Made by a program: the position numbers and the translations under genes | Notes under the pieces: generated by a model | Told to the model about the DNA's origin: nothing | Seen by the model: only the letters and a program-made list of their open reading frames with translations | Databases searched by the model: none | Assembly (NCBI GenBank): GCA_013397935.1 | Contig: VZRN01000521.1 | Coordinates: forward strand, 1,201,476 to 1,265,475 | Length of the DNA: 64,000 nucleotides | Direction: 5' to 3' | Origin: Dasyornis broadbenti | Taxonomy: Eukaryota > Chordata > Aves > Passeriformes > Dasyornithidae | In this document: positions 47,961 through 61,499 of the stretch, piece by piece | Numbering within the stretch: position 1 is the first letter of the stretch | Layout of the letters: each line of letters starts with the position of its first letter

Positions 47961-50277
47961 ACCATAATAAACATAAAAATCATACTTTATGACTTACATG
48001 AAAAATACATTAAGACAACCAAAATTAGAGACTTTGAATACCAAGAGAGAATTTATTTTTTTTTTAAAGGACATAAAGATTTATTTTTTCCAGTAATCCT
48101 ATTCAAATTAATAACAGGGTCTGTTTTTTTTCCCCTAACTCTTTTCCTGTATTAGCAAATTATTATTTTTTATCCTTCCACTCCTCCTTGACTGGAAGCA
48201 ATTAGAAAAAGAACAGTTTTCATTCTTTGCATCTAGTGTGGTATCAGTGATACCTGAGCTTCAGAGACACTGGTGAATTCAGGGGCAGCGTTGACTGCAG
48301 CAGAAATTAAGGAGGAGACTCTGAAGAGCCCTTCAGACAAACCACATGTGGCTCTGCAAAGCCCTCCCTTTGCTGTCAGCAGGCTTGGTGCATTTTGCTA
48401 GCATATAAAACGTACTAGACACTCCTAATAATGATAATTACAGTCCTAAGCTTGCCAGTGATTTACCTGGGCAGACATGTACACCCTTATGGAGCTCCAT
48501 AAATTTTAACAGGGCTCCGTGTGGGTTTGGAGGCAGAAGTGGGGGATTGGCATAGATGACTGTTGGGTGACCCTCACTCTGACTGGAATTTGGGTGCTTG
48601 AAAATGTACCACTGGGTGCAGTAGGTGCATCTCTGCATCTGTGGTTCCAGGGTGTATTGCTCTGAACAGTGTCATTGCATTTGGAAAAAATACTTGGGGA
48701 TAAATTAATTCTGTTGCAATACTATTTGGCTGTGGTTTTCTGTCTCTCTTTGCATCTTCAAAAACACAGGATGAGAGGCAGCACATTTTTCTTGGTTAGT
48801 TATTATAGATAACCCAGATGCTGGTCATTTGTATTTGGCTTCCAATTATTTTTAATTTTGTTTGGGTTTCTTTGAAGTGTGACAAGAACATCTTTTCTGG
48901 GGACCACATTTCTGTCTTTTAACAATTTATTTGGTATGGGAAATATATTCTCATCCCTTCAATTCTGGATTCCCAGAATTACCTTTTCCTCTTGTAAATG
49001 GTAGTGCAGAACTCAGACAATATATCGACATAAAGATTGTTAAAATTAATAACTCTTACCTCCTCTCTAATTTTTAGATATTTGTTGCCTTTCAGGATCC
49101 CAAAGTTCTACTGATTTTGTTTCTGAACTAAAGACTGGGTTTGGACAGTGCCAGTTCAGACTCTCAATATAGAAGTGCCTTTGGGTGTGATCTTTGGAGG
49201 TTTTCTCCGTTAATTGAAGTAAATTAAGAAAACGTTTTACTGGTTTCCTGATTCCTATTGATCATTAATTTATAGAATGTATTGGTGACCTATTGTTTGA
49301 ATTGCATAAATAGTGTAACAAATCACATACAAATAACTGAATCTTTTCCCAATATATATGTTTTGATTGTGTCCTGAACCACTACTTATGAATGACAGCT
49401 TATTTATTATTAGAAAATTATATAAAATTATTTTTTATTGCTAAGTTATATTGATTTTCTCCTGAAACATATAAACCATGAACAGTGCTAAGCATGAACT
49501 GATGCTGAAATTCACTGTGTTATTAAATGTATCTGGAAGTCTGGTATTTGGGAAACATAGTGTTGTCTGCTTTTGCTACTTTATGCTACTAACAAATGCC
49601 ATTATATTCTTGGATTAGTATTAGGGTAAATTAAAGAGAAAAGAGGAAGACACAGCTGAAGCCAAGTTCCTTTGATGAATGTGTGTAAGTTTTTTTTCTC
49701 ACAATTTTTTTTTTTTAATATTTATAAACATAAGACAAGTAATATTTTACATGCCTGGTTCTAGTATGGAGGTGGCTGGGAGTTTCTTGATTCTCAGCTG
49801 GTTAAAGCATGGAGACTCTGCAGAATTACTTACTTGTCTGCTGGGCTCTGATGTAATTCATTGTGCAGCCTGAATTTATTTTTTATTTCATTTAACAAAG
49901 AGGAATCAGGTCAAAAGGATCCAAGCGGTTTGCCTCGAAGCTTACTGAATACAAACTAAATATTTCTGAAAATATGCTTCATTTCCAATTCATATTGTAA
50001 ATGTGCTGAAGTAGGGGAGGATCAGGCAAGCGGCTGGTTTTGTGATTTAAACTCTGTAATGGAGAGGCATTATTGCCCTGTGATCTGTGTGAGAATTCAG
50101 GCCATGGAAGTTGGAGCTTTAAGCCCCTTTCGTTAGTTTGCTTCCCCTTTTCGAACTCTTACAATAGCAGTGGTTTGAAGACTTCAGCACTCAGGAATGC
50201 TAGGATTTATTATAAGCATTTGCAAAGCCTTTTCAAGAAGTCAGGTAGCACATACATGCTAAATGGTGTTAATTCTG
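47961..50277. other. Non-coding AT-rich spacer
   Basis: No gene recognised. T-runs occur at about 48056-48064, 48124-48131 and 49706-49716. Confidence 0.65.
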
Positions 50278-50308
50278 AAAAAAAAAAACAAACAAAACAA
50301 ACCAACCT
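50278..50308. repeat. A/C-rich tract
   Basis: An A-run of about 11, then CAAA, CAAAA and CCAA units. Same class as the block at 14626-14830. Confidence 0.8.
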
Positions 50309-50389
50309 TCCCTAAAATTATTTTGGTTCTCTCCACAATCTGTTTTATTCAGAAAAATTAATAATATTCTTTCTGTTTTTCCAAATTAC

Positions 50390-50411
50390 TTTTTTTTATT
50401 ATTATTATTAA
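50390..50411. repeat. T8-(ATT)5 microsatellite
   Basis: A T-run followed by five ATT units. Confidence 0.85.
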
Positions 50412-52019
50412 ATACTTCATAGTATATAAATAATTTCCTCCTAATACCACTTTGAAACAGAATCTGTGAATCCATCTGTTATCCCTCACCTGGAAAGCTA
50501 ACAGTCACCTAGAAACAGCTTATGTTTCTTGGTGTCTCTGGTCAGGGTGTTCTAGCTGGTTTTGCAGCTCTGTGCTGTGCACTACTGCTGCTGAATATGT
50601 TTTTGTGTTGATTCCACGGCTTGGAAGTCGTAGTATCTCACTAAACAAAACAGACACTTTTATGAGATCCGGAACTAACGAATCCTACTTTGCTATGAAT
50701 TCATGGTTTTGAATTTTTCCTCGCAATTCAGGCGTTTCAGAGGCTTCTCCTCTCTGTGAACTCTCAAAAGCACTTGATGCAGATTTTCCACGAGTTGAGT
50801 TACCTAAGTATCTCTGCCCTCTATGAAGTAATGCCTTCTAACAAAATTCTAGGAACCTGATTAGGAAGTTTGGGATTACTGTGCATTTGTCAAATACATT
50901 GAGAAGTGGCCATTGGGTTGAAAATTACAAGAAGCAGTAAAGACAGGTAGGTGATTCAGTCACATAAACATCACTTCTTTAGGAAATCAAACTAAAACTA
51001 TCCAGGGAGATGGAAAAAATGTTATGTGAGCTTTTCAACGCCTTTATTTACATTAAAGAATGTTTTCTTCTACGTTTGATCCCTCTAATTACAGAATGGC
51101 TATTTCAGCTCTGTGCTGCTGCTCTGAGCATGCATATCTGTTGGAAAGTAGCCCCAAAGAGCTCAAACATTCATTTTAGTTTACAAAACGTGATTTTGTT
51201 GCTTTGTTTTTGGGGTTTTTTTCTTAATTAAGAAAACGTTTTGATAAAATGGAACCACAAAGGTAGGGGTGAATACTGTGAAAAATTTGAGGCAGGTCTC
51301 AAATATGTGCACCTAAGCACTCTTCATAACTCACATTAAACACTGCAATTTTTAAAAAAGAAAAGTAATATTTCAGGAGTACTAAGCATTATGCTTAAAC
51401 CACAGATTCTGTAAAAAATGAACTGCATAAGCTATTAGCAACTGTATGCGTCATAAACACCTTAGGCAAGAAAATGAGATCCTAATGCCAAATGCAGCTC
51501 AGCTCCATCAGTCTACATGGAGCTACACTTCTGCAATTTTATAAGATAAATGTCTGTGCTGTTTTATATGATGAAACTACAGCTTGGGTGAATCCTCTTA
51601 TTTTTCACCAGTGATTTAATAAAGGCAAGCTCAATATAAATATTGAAAGGCTGCTAGTATTGAAAATACTCCTTCCCTAGTAGCTGAAATATGTGAGAGC
51701 TTTGTCTTTTCATATTGATTGTTCAAAAAGAAAAAAAAGTTAAGACTTGTCTGTACAAGAAGTGGGTATATTTACTAACTAGTGGGCTCCAAACATTTTC
51801 TCTAACATATTATACTTTATATTGCATTTGTAGATAAAAGCTTTGAGTTATGTTTCATTCCAGCTACTGGGAACTTCAAACCCCATTTTAATCTCAACTG
51901 AAATAGCTAGTGAACACTTGCCCCCTACCTCTTAGTACAGATTAAAGAGGAGAAATGTTGCAAACTATATTTCCCTGCACCTATTTCTTTGACACACATC
52001 ACTGTGGTAACACAATAAA
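50412..52019. other. Non-coding spacer
   Basis: No gene recognised. A plus-strand frame at 51010-51231 (73 codons) is Cys/Leu-rich with no known homologue. Confidence 0.65.
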
Positions 52020-52740
52020 AGAGCTGCATTTAATTATTTTTTCCAGAACTCATAAGTTTAAAGAGATAGGGTATTTATGAGCCCCATTTGTGCTCTCTAA
52101 TCCACAAGATACCGAAAGATACAAAACATAAACCAGTAGCCATTGGAAGTGACACGTTGTGCCTCCGAAAATGTTTTTCTTGTTCTGCTTCTCTCTCCAC
52201 ATGAAATACTGAGCATTAATTTAATCATTAAAAGAATAATGAAAATAAGGAGCAATGAAAATGTAATCAAGGTGGACAGTTAATAGCCACAGAAGTGTAA
52301 TTTTTAAAACAGTTTAAAATATCTCCTGCACTGCTCTGCTGTATTCATGGAATAAACCTACTTTAATTATTTCCTGTTCAGGCTTTCCTCTGTTTCCTTG
52401 GTTTTAGGAGGAGTTTACCTAGCAAAAAACCAATGCTGCTCATTTCCTCAGTGGATTAACTGGGCAATGATGAAACAGAAGCTTCTGTCTGCTTCATTCT
52501 TTACACAACCTGGTGTTAAAGATTGACCTTTCACCCTCAGAGATCTTAAGGATTAAGGATGCTTTTAAGTCTCAGTCTGGTTACTAATCCACCACTTTCA
52601 CTTGATGTTAAATAAGCACTTCCTGATTTACCCTTTAAATCCTGTAAACATAATAAAACAGAGTTTAACCTTTACCTTAGGATTTTACCACTATCTTATG
52701 CTCTGTCAAATAAACCTTTATAAGAAGCAGCGAAGAGAAA
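52020..52740. promoter_or_regulatory. Candidate enhancer: paired DR1-like and TAATCC sites
   Basis: Two direct-repeat-1 nuclear-receptor-like sites read on the minus strand: GGGTGAAAGGTCA (complement of 52524-52536) and AGGTAAAGGTTAA (complement of 52665-52677). DR1 sites bind COUP-TF, HNF4 and RXR heterodimers. K50-homeodomain cores TAATCC or GGATTA (OTX/PITX/GSC type) occur at 52098-52103, 52453-52458, 52550-52555 and 52585-52590. The stretch also has several ATTA cores at about 52210-52250. Motifs are seen directly; enhancer function and the element's extent are inference. Confidence 0.4.
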
Positions 52741-52760
52741 ACTAATAAGCCGTACCCTGA

Positions 52761-52790
52761 TTTTTTTTTTTTACTTTTTTTTTTTTTTTT
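52761..52790. repeat. Two poly-T runs (T12, T16)
   Basis: T12 at 52761-52772, AC, then T16 at 52775-52790. Simple sequence. Confidence 0.9.
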
Positions 52791-53361
52791 ACCTTGGGAT
52801 ATGTAGCAAAACATTACAATATTTTTAATATATTCAGGTCAAACAGTTGTTAGGGTGCATTGGGGTCCTTACACTGTGCAAATAATGGAATTTTTAAAAA
52901 GCATTTTTAAACTATTTGAGATAATGAAATAGATGTTTCTTCTGCATTCAGACTGCTGTGAGCAAACTATACTGGAAGGAGTTGCAATGGAAATATATTG
53001 AGAGAGATTTCATAATCCAAGGCTTTGCAACTTTCAAGAATATAATTTAGCCTCCAGCCTCTGCTTTGTAAAGTCAGGCTCCCATCTGGTGTAAATTGTG
53101 TGTAAACTCCATTTGCAGTCCAGGGAATATCTTGACTTACACCAGCCATGGATTTGACCCCACAGAACTGGGGTTTTTCTGTGTTTTTCTCTTTAGGAAA
53201 ATGGCATCTAGGCTGATGAAATATTCATTCATGGCTGTATTTAATCGTACAAAGTTATCACTACTCTCTGCCACAATACTTCTGTCCAGCTGCAAAGGGT
53301 GTCTCCTTATCATTTATTTATATAAATAACGTCTTACTGATATAAGTAATTTCCAGTCAAT
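52791..53361. other. Non-coding spacer
   Basis: Nothing recognised. Confidence 0.65.
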
Positions 53362-53398
53362 GCTCCCAGCCTGGGAAATGGTGGGACCAGCTGGGAGC
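53362..53398. repeat. Short inverted repeat, 9-bp arms
   Basis: GCTCCCAGC at 53362-53370 pairs perfectly with GCTGGGAGC at 53390-53398 across 19 bases. No T-run follows, and no terminator role applies in this context. Confidence 0.65.
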
Positions 53399-56300
53399 CC
53401 CTGTCTACATGACAGCTCCAAGGGCTGAAACCTGGGGATAATGGTACCCAGAAAAAGTGTTGGAAAAGCCTTCTTTCAATCATTACAATCACTGCCCATC
53501 AAGTATTTTAAATACGGTTTGTTTTCAGCAAACATCCAAAATACCTAATTTCGAAAATTCTGAGTTCTGTCACCTTAGAGAGTTCCTGTTTTTATGTCTC
53601 ATAGTTGATAGTGGTAAGTAGAGAAAAATTATCCTATGATAAGAAGTTAATTCCCTCTTCTGAGACCCTAAATCAAAGGACCTTATTAACAAAGGAATAC
53701 AGTTATCTGTCTGTATGGAGACCTTGCTTGGCTTTTGATATATTTTTGGGAATATTTATTTTAATTAAATTGAGTATCTGCCTTGTATCTTGCAAATATC
53801 TGTTTGTCTCTGCATCAGCTATTGTCTGAGAGGAAATATAGACAAAGTAATCATTCATACATGCATGATTTTCTTACTATGATCAACAATCCCTTTGTCT
53901 TCTGCCTTAACAATGCAAAATATCCTGCTTCCTCGATGTTTGCTAATATTGCTGACAGTGCTGCAAAGGATTCAAGTGCAACTGCTCCTTGACAATTTTG
54001 AGGGACCTGTTACCTAAACTGGAGAGGATCTTTTGTCAAAACCAATTCTGATGCTTTAAAGCATCTGAACAATGTTAAAATATATTGCTGGGGAAGCCAA
54101 CTTTTCTAGTGTCTGCTGGGGAGAAGCAGATGATAGCCGGAGTTCAAAAATTGCAAGGATTATTTGCAACACCCCTGGAAAATTATTGAGTTTACTGGGC
54201 AGGGCTGCTTTTGAGAGTTTTATGGTTTCCAGAATGGCCTGCCCTCTTAACAGACATAATATTGGACCTTTTTCTACAGTCTGTTTGGAGATAAAATTCC
54301 TGTTAAAGGCAGTAGTAGCTGTGGCACTGTATGCAAACAAGAAACAGGACAAAGGAGAAAATTGTAAACAAAGGAAATTTAGTTTCTATTTTTTATTGAA
54401 ATTTGGGAAAGAATGTAGGCAGGAGAAAATGCCTTTTTTTTTTTTTTAACAGGTTTTCCATCCACCACAGACACTGGCAATGCTTTGCTAATTTGTCTTG
54501 TGCCAAAGTGGTCCTGTGAGACACTGCCAGTGGTAAAAAAAAAGCATGAAACAGCTGAACATCTTAGAAACAGAACAACCTGGCCTTTGAAATAGCCTCC
54601 CACAGATGATGAAGACTCAAGTAGCTCACAACACAGTGAATAACATTCCTCCCCACGAAGCAGAATTTGATGAAATTGAGCAAGAGCAAACCAGTCCTTG
54701 GCACAACTCCATGAGATCCATAGGTGCTGAACCAGCGAAGAATTTGGCGTGTCTGGTAAAAGCAGGGGGGTGTCTTTCCACACGACAGAGGCAAGTGTAA
54801 GAGCTCATCCACCTTCCTTCACCATCAGCCTTCATTGAGGGATCCTACATGCAGAGATCAGATGGGGCTGAGCAAGAGGGGCTGAAATAGGCTCTCCTGA
54901 AGTCAGTGGCAATAAGCTTAGCTACTGAGAGCTGGTAAATCTGGTGTACAGCACAGAACAGCGGTGTTGCAGTTCACTGTGCACGTGTCAAAGCTGAACT
55001 GAGTCTGCAGCACTGGCAGGGTGTTATTGGGACCTTCCTTCTACATGTCAAGGCAACCCTGCTCAGACCCTGCTTGTCTGAGTCAGCGCTGGTAATGGTG
55101 GCGGCCGCTGTCTGTGGGCATCTTGGTGAACGTTTTGCTCTGATGGTTGACTGGCTTTTCCAGACAAGCAATGCAGGTATCTTTCATTTTGTTTTTAAAT
55201 CAAAATTCCTTCCCAGGAGAAGAGCCTTGGTAATCCTGACAGGATAGTATTGATCCAACTAGCAGGAGAGGAAGCCACTACAGCTTTGTTGAAAGTCTAA
55301 ACTCTTCCTTCCTCCCCTAAAATCACCTAATTCCTGTTCTTAAAAACGTCTGACAGCACGTAACTTAGCTGTGGTCTGCATTCTACCAGGAAAAGAACAT
55401 CTTCTCATCACACTGTAATCATTGATGGTAGGCTTTGGCATGAATGCTAATTTGGGCTTCTGGTCCTATATGAAAAAAAACCTGAATTTTCTCTACTCTT
55501 CTAGAGAGAGCTGAGACTGCTTTTCCAAGTCCTTCATGTGACTTCAAAAAGTCTTCATCAGGATATCCATAAGCTTTGTGTGACTTGGGCTATTGTCACA
55601 TTTCTGGAGTGCTTTCAAGTGAAGGAAATGGACAATAATTAAAACAGGGGAATATGTTTCGAGTGTTGAACTGATGAGCTAGTTTGATGGTTTTTTTCTT
55701 CTTTGTGCTGTTACTACAACTTTCTTTTCTTGTACTATTTTTTTTGTACTTCTTAATGTCTTGAAAACAGCTTATATGAGACTCACAGAGTAATTTATGA
55801 CTTTGGTATGTTTCATTATTATCTCTGCTTGCTCGTCTCTCCTGAATGAAAATGACTTAAAAACAGGGGGTTTTTTTCTGGGTTCTGGAATAATATAGGT
55901 GAGCTCACAGCTGTATCGGTAATCAATTATTTGCTAAAGCTCTTTATGAAAGTTAAAGTTCCCTACCTCTTGGGTTCCTGCTATAATTAGTAATATCTAG
56001 AACTTTTCATCATAATTTTTAGTGAATTATACAAGAAACTGATGCAATTCCTGTTTTAATGGAGGAAGCTAGACTGCTGGAGGGTGACATGATTCGTCTG
56101 AAGCTGGCCTGTAGCAGCAGTGGGGGAGAGGGGTGAAACACTGACCCCTCGCTGCAGTTCTCTGTCCATGCAGACACATTGCTTCAATTCACTGATGGCA
56201 ATTAAACCTGATTCCTCTCTTCAGCTGATGAACTGCTGCTATAGCACTTACAGCTCTTGTTTTGTTGCTGGGGTTGCCTGCAGGAGAAAGCAACCAACAA

Positions 56301-56999
56301 AGGGTCTACGGAGCAAAATCTGAAGGATTCTCCAAAGGGGACGCTGAAAGTAAGACTAAAGAAACCAAAAGAGAATAAGGGGTTGATTCAGCCAGCTGGC
56401 TGTGGCCATCTCCTGAACCTGATCTGGGCTGCAAATGGGGAAGGGACCAAGGATGGAGGGATGGGGCCTTCCTCCTGGGCTTGGGGGAGACAGCACAAAG
56501 TTAACTTGGGGTCAAGGTAGGCTGAGCTCATCTGGGACAGAGCAGCTTCTACAGAAGTCACAGTGGCCAAGCTGTGATCTGCTCTGTGCTACCAATGTCA
56601 ACCATTTGTAAATGAAAGAAAGATGAGACAATGGCTGGAAATATAGGTTTTTGCATTTCTCTGCAACTCTGCAGTAGAATAACGCAGAGCTAAACGTATT
56701 TCCAGAGTATGTATGCAAACTATGTGACTGTGCCAGATATATGCCAGGAAAGATCTTAATCAAAGGAGTCACACAGATTTCATGTATTTACCATCCTTTT
56801 GGTGTTCCAACAGGTCACTGTATTGTCATTAAAATCAACAAGAGGCCTAATGACCTTCACACACCACAATTCCCATAGTCACGCTCAATTTACATCCAAA
56901 TAAACAACGGAGAAAGCTCAGAATTTGGAGAAAATCAAGAAATAGTTTACTTTCAAATGGAATGGAACTCCTCAGCCAAAAATAACAGAAAGAAAGAAG
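53399..56999. other. Non-coding spacer
   Basis: No gene recognised in 3.6 kb. Frames of 125-134 codons at 54072-54449 (+) and 54783-54379 (-) overlap each other and show no domain. GCGGCCGC (NotI) in a small CpG cluster lies at about 55101. The palindrome AGCCAGCTGGCT lies at 56390-56401. Confidence 0.6.
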
Positions 57000-57042
57000 T
57001 GTGTATATGTGTATGTATATATAAATGTATATGGTATATAAC
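57000..57042. repeat. Degenerate (TA/TG)n microsatellite
   Basis: Alternating purine-pyrimidine run of GT, AT and TATATG units with interruptions. The minus-strand frame across it (YTIYIYIYIHIY) is a microsatellite artefact. Confidence 0.85.
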
Positions 57043-60000
57043 ATTTACTTTTTTAATGTATTGGCCTGACACATGTAGTATTACACTGCATTACTTAGCA
57101 TCTCTTAAACAAAACAAAACCTTTTACTGGCAGTTACAATTCAGACAGGTTATGGCATTTGTAGAGTAATTAGCAACTGTAAAATATGACTAACCAAATC
57201 ATTACTTTTAACTGAAAAAATAGGCGCCTACATTCTGATGTATAAAACATTTTTTAAAAGCTGTGTATGACCAGGGAATATTTTACAACAGTGCTTAAGA
57301 CAGAGAAAATACTAATCAGGATTTTAAATGTCTGTAGTTATAGTCCCGTAAATGTTCTTGAAAATGAAATGAATAGCTTCCAGAGAAGTGCATAGCCAGA
57401 GAGGTGATACAGTGGTGCCAGTGGGAAGGAATGAGCTGATGGGAGAGTTGCTAGGAGGCCTCAGGTGCTGTGCAAGTCATCCAACACTCAGGAGAGAGGC
57501 TGGCCCATTACTAAGGTTCTCTTTGGTCTGACATTGCTTTGGGTCAAGGACAACGGCTACAAGTGCTGCAAAAAGAAGGGGAAATGACATTCAACTTCAC
57601 ATTGAGGTAAATAAGTACCAATTAAATGAGACCAAGTTTTTAAAAAGGAATTAAATGTTTCTTCTCCATGAGAGCACACTACTGATTTTGCTAGCACCTT
57701 CCCAGCTTCCAGAGTGCAGCAGTTTCAGTATCTAGGAGGAGGCTTTTCCCAAGGATCGCTCACTGTGCTTCTTAGCAAAGCACTCTGGATTGCTCACCTG
57801 GCTTCCCTTTAAATTTACACATCTGAAAAATGACTTCAGCGCCAACCCACTGGAGTTGATCTAGGTTCCCTCAAGTCTCATGGAACTTAGCTCGTGTTCA
57901 TCAAGAGCTTCTCTGAGTTGCAAGTCAGTGAGGTGTGAAATGCTTGTGGTTTGATGATTCACAGAACTCTCACCGTGAGCCTTAATTAATCAATCTTTGC
58001 AAGGAATTTGAAATCCTTAGATGAAAGGCTCTGTAGCTGCAAAACACTCCTATTACAATGGCCACCACTTGTCTTCTTGGGGACCTCACTTTTACCACTG
58101 TTTTTTGTACCATTGCAATAGCTTTTATGTTGAAAGGGGATGAGCTGTGTAAACATGCTCACCAGCAAACATTTCTCAGGCTGGTGGTTTAAAAGCAACT
58201 ATGCTTGACAAACAGCACAACTTTCCTTACAGCCATGTCATCCCAAGCTGTGATCTTGTCAGGCTGCAGACATAAAATGAGTCTGGGCTGGATCAGCAGG
58301 CAATGATGCTAATGATTGAGAAACATAAAACATCTGAATCCAAATCCCTCCACTGTGCTGCCCTCTCAGAGCACTGGGAACCCACAGACTGTTGTCATGC
58401 TGGGACATGAATTAAAGAAAAAACCTGTTCTCACTGTCAGTAAACACTATTTTAATTCTTTGCACAATTACTGATTTAAAGCATACCACCATAGCATATG
58501 ATGTAGCTTCACTGAAGGCAAAGAAATCTACCCCAAGGAGTGTAGCGTCTGCATCCTGTGCATGGGTGTGTCACTGGATGTGGCCGAACAACAGAAGGAA
58601 AGAGAGAGGTATGAAGGACGATGATAAAATTATGTTGTATTTGTGTCAGATGTGGTTTTCATTTTCCCATACATAAGCTGCTTTGCTTGGCTTACATGTT
58701 CACAGCTCTGTTTCACAGATAGATCCCTTTCTCCTGGAACTTGGACCAGAGTGGTTTTCAATCATCCATTCCTGTTTGAGAGGGAATACTTAATGAAAAT
58801 AACTTGCACAGGCACTTAAAATCATGCACTGGAGTTTGAGACTTGGTGTTTGTCTGATATTTGGTATAGAAATTGTGTATTTATAATACAGATTAGACAT
58901 TAAAGAAAAGAGATTTAGAGATAATTGTTTCATCTACAACTAGATTGTCATGTTTAGTACATTAAGTCTCTGAGGAGGAGAAATCTTTCTTACTCTGTTT
59001 GCAGAACTGTGTAGGACAATTACGGCTGCAATATGAAATTGTTGTATTGTTAGTGTTACATAAATAACCATGGTTTTTGCTCAATGTGCCAGGTCGCCAA
59101 TATGCAAAGAATAACAACAGAACAAAGAGTACAGGTTGTGTTGAGCTGCTGAGTTCCCCAAACCTGTTGAGATTCCAGGTTTGTTTTGGAGTTGATACCA
59201 AGACCAGGCTTGTCCTTTACAATCTGTTTAAAAGTAGCTGGTGACCATAATGAGAAATTGGAGCAGGTCTGGGATCTGCAGGTCACAAATGGAGACTACT
59301 GATCACGTTAAAAACACAGGTAAAAGACAAGCATTAAAAGGTGTGAAAAAGGACAGGAGAGGGATGGTGCTGCCTACAATTCTTTATGCACCAATTGAAG
59401 TAATAATTCAAGGGTATGCTATTGAATTCTGTGTTCAAAAACAGTATTCAAAAATTTGTTACAAAACACCATGAAGAAAGATGCCGTGTAAATCTCACAG
59501 TAGGTGGGAGCCTGTGTCTTCAGCTGTATACCCAGGTAAAGGAAGTCTTGTTTATACAACATTCAAACACAGTAATCTTACTTTTCCACCGATTCTATCT
59601 TCTGATCTTTCCAACTTGGCTTCTTGCCCATCTAGGTTTAGGTTTATAACTCACTTCTCATCATGTCTGGAAAGTTCTTCTAAACATAATTTTTGCATAT
59701 CGTACATGATCTGAGATCAGCTTAGCTTGTTTGAAGCTATTGTTTGGTATTTAGGATACCTGTGTAACTGGTTGTGCAAAAACTGCTCATCTAATCTGGT
59801 AAAGTGTCTAAAACCTTGGATGCAATGGGGGAAATGTTTCTTGGCTGATTCCAGGGCTTGGGATAGAGCAGAAGAAGGAGGACCACCCATGTTATTTGTA
59901 TACTGAGGCAATGAAGAGCTTGGAAAGTCCCGGGCCAATGTTTCTCCAATTTCAGTCTTCTTTACACATTAAATGATCAGTTCATGTCCCAGCTCCTTGA

Positions 60001-60539
60001 GAGCTCACACTTGTATCCCACTGGCAGAGAAGAAAACCAGAGGAAAAATCAATTTGTACCTAGGGAACTCCACCATATAGAACTTATTGTCTGTTGTTCC
60101 TATGCCTGTAAGTTCTTTTCACAGTCTTAAAAAAATTCGGTGTGGTGGAGAAAAAGATAAATAAAATTTTGTCCACGAGACAGCATCCAGGATCAAGGTA
60201 GTTCAGGAAGAACAAGCCTGAGCATGGAGTTGCAACAGCCTCACCCCTGTTGGGCTGCTGAATTCAACAACCCCTACCATACCTAGGCTTTCCTACATAA
60301 GTTTTTTTTGAAGAAAGTAGAAACACGAAAAAACACACATTTCTCCTGTTCAAAGAGTCTCCTGGATTTTCATGGTAGTGCAAGACAAAATCATTTTAAT
60401 GAAAGCATAGTTTTGAAATTAAGGGAAGGTAGATTTGAAATGTCCAGTGTACAAATCCATTTGGCCTAATGGAAATTTACTGTTTCCTTTAAAAGTACCT
60501 GATCCTTATCACTAACTAGCCGAAAAGTTGCTGCCTATT
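57043..60539. other. Non-coding spacer
   Basis: No gene recognised in 3.5 kb; short frames only. Confidence 0.65.
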
Positions 60540-60990
60540 TGTTGCACACGTCCAAGCCTTTCTCTGTGTCATATTCATACAATTAATGTAGTTGTTTGTG
60601 TGCTTCATGTGCATTTAACCACCACTCTGATTTGGCTGCGTTTTTATCGATCAGTTTGTTTGGACAGGTAATATTTATTTAGCACTTGATACTTTCATTC
60701 TAAACAATAGAACTTACTGAACCTCCTAGCTGCAATAGAAGAGGAAGATTTGTATTGCTAATTTGCTTCCATCTAATGCATTTGTGAATTATTATCTTAG
60801 TTTCTCAAATCCAGTAAAAACTTAAAATTGATTAATTTAATGAAACAACATTGTCCCAAGGTCAAGTAGCTCAAATATTCATTTTTTTATTAAACAGTAA
60901 TTTCATTCACACTTTCAAATTGCACTTTGTTCAAAGGTCTCATGAAAAGAAATTTCTTCTTTTTTTTCCCTGTCCTTCTAAAATAAATGT
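60540..60990. promoter_or_regulatory. Candidate regulatory patch, ONECUT/FOX-like
   Basis: TATCGATCA at 60645-60653 resembles a CUT/ONECUT site and retains its CpG. GTTTGTTTGG follows at about 60655, and TAATATTTATTTAG (FOX-like and A/T-rich cores) at about 60669. A second part at about 60785-60900 has TTGATTAATTTAATG and ATTATTATC cores. Evidence is motif-based only. Confidence 0.35.
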
Positions 60991-61499
60991 TGAGAGGATT
61001 CAGCCTTTAAAGAGCTCATAGAATTTGATATAGAAATAATCCAAGAGGATTTCCATGGTGATAGGAATATGATCCAGGCTACACTTTAAGGAAATGGCAT
61101 AAAAGCAAATGTTAGAAAACTTAGATTAATAAGTAATCATTTTCTCTGACAATAAAATCAAGTGGAATAGGCTAGACATGAGTGGAATGCATAAGTCATT
61201 GCTTTAAAAATGGGCTGGGGCAAGTAGCATTTGGTGAGGTGTGCACAGGACCCACACTTCAATTTTGAGTCAGCCTCTTAAAAAACGAAGTTAATTATTG
61301 TTTGGAAAGGGAACAGCGTGTGTTGCTCTGCTTGGAAATGGAGGCTCTACAGCAAGCCACAGAACAGATGCAAATGGCTGAGAGGTGGAAAGCAAGAGCC
61401 TGTGAGACTACAAAGCTTCTGTGTTTTAGAAGAAAGAAAAATGGTGGGTTTTGTTTACTGATATTGAGTCCTGTTTAGTTGTATGAATTAAGTGACACA
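60991..61499. other. Non-coding spacer
   Basis: Nothing recognised. Confidence 0.6.

Noticed and set aside
50145..50170. tRNA-like TTCGAA element
   Set aside because: No B-box consensus or cloverleaf pairing around it.
54072..54783. Pair of overlapping 125-134 codon frames on opposite strands
   Set aside because: No recognisable domains, no splice or promoter support, and the minus-strand frame runs through a poly-T/poly-A run.
56847..57044. Minus-strand frame with YIYIYIHIY
   Set aside because: Artefact of the TA/TG microsatellite.
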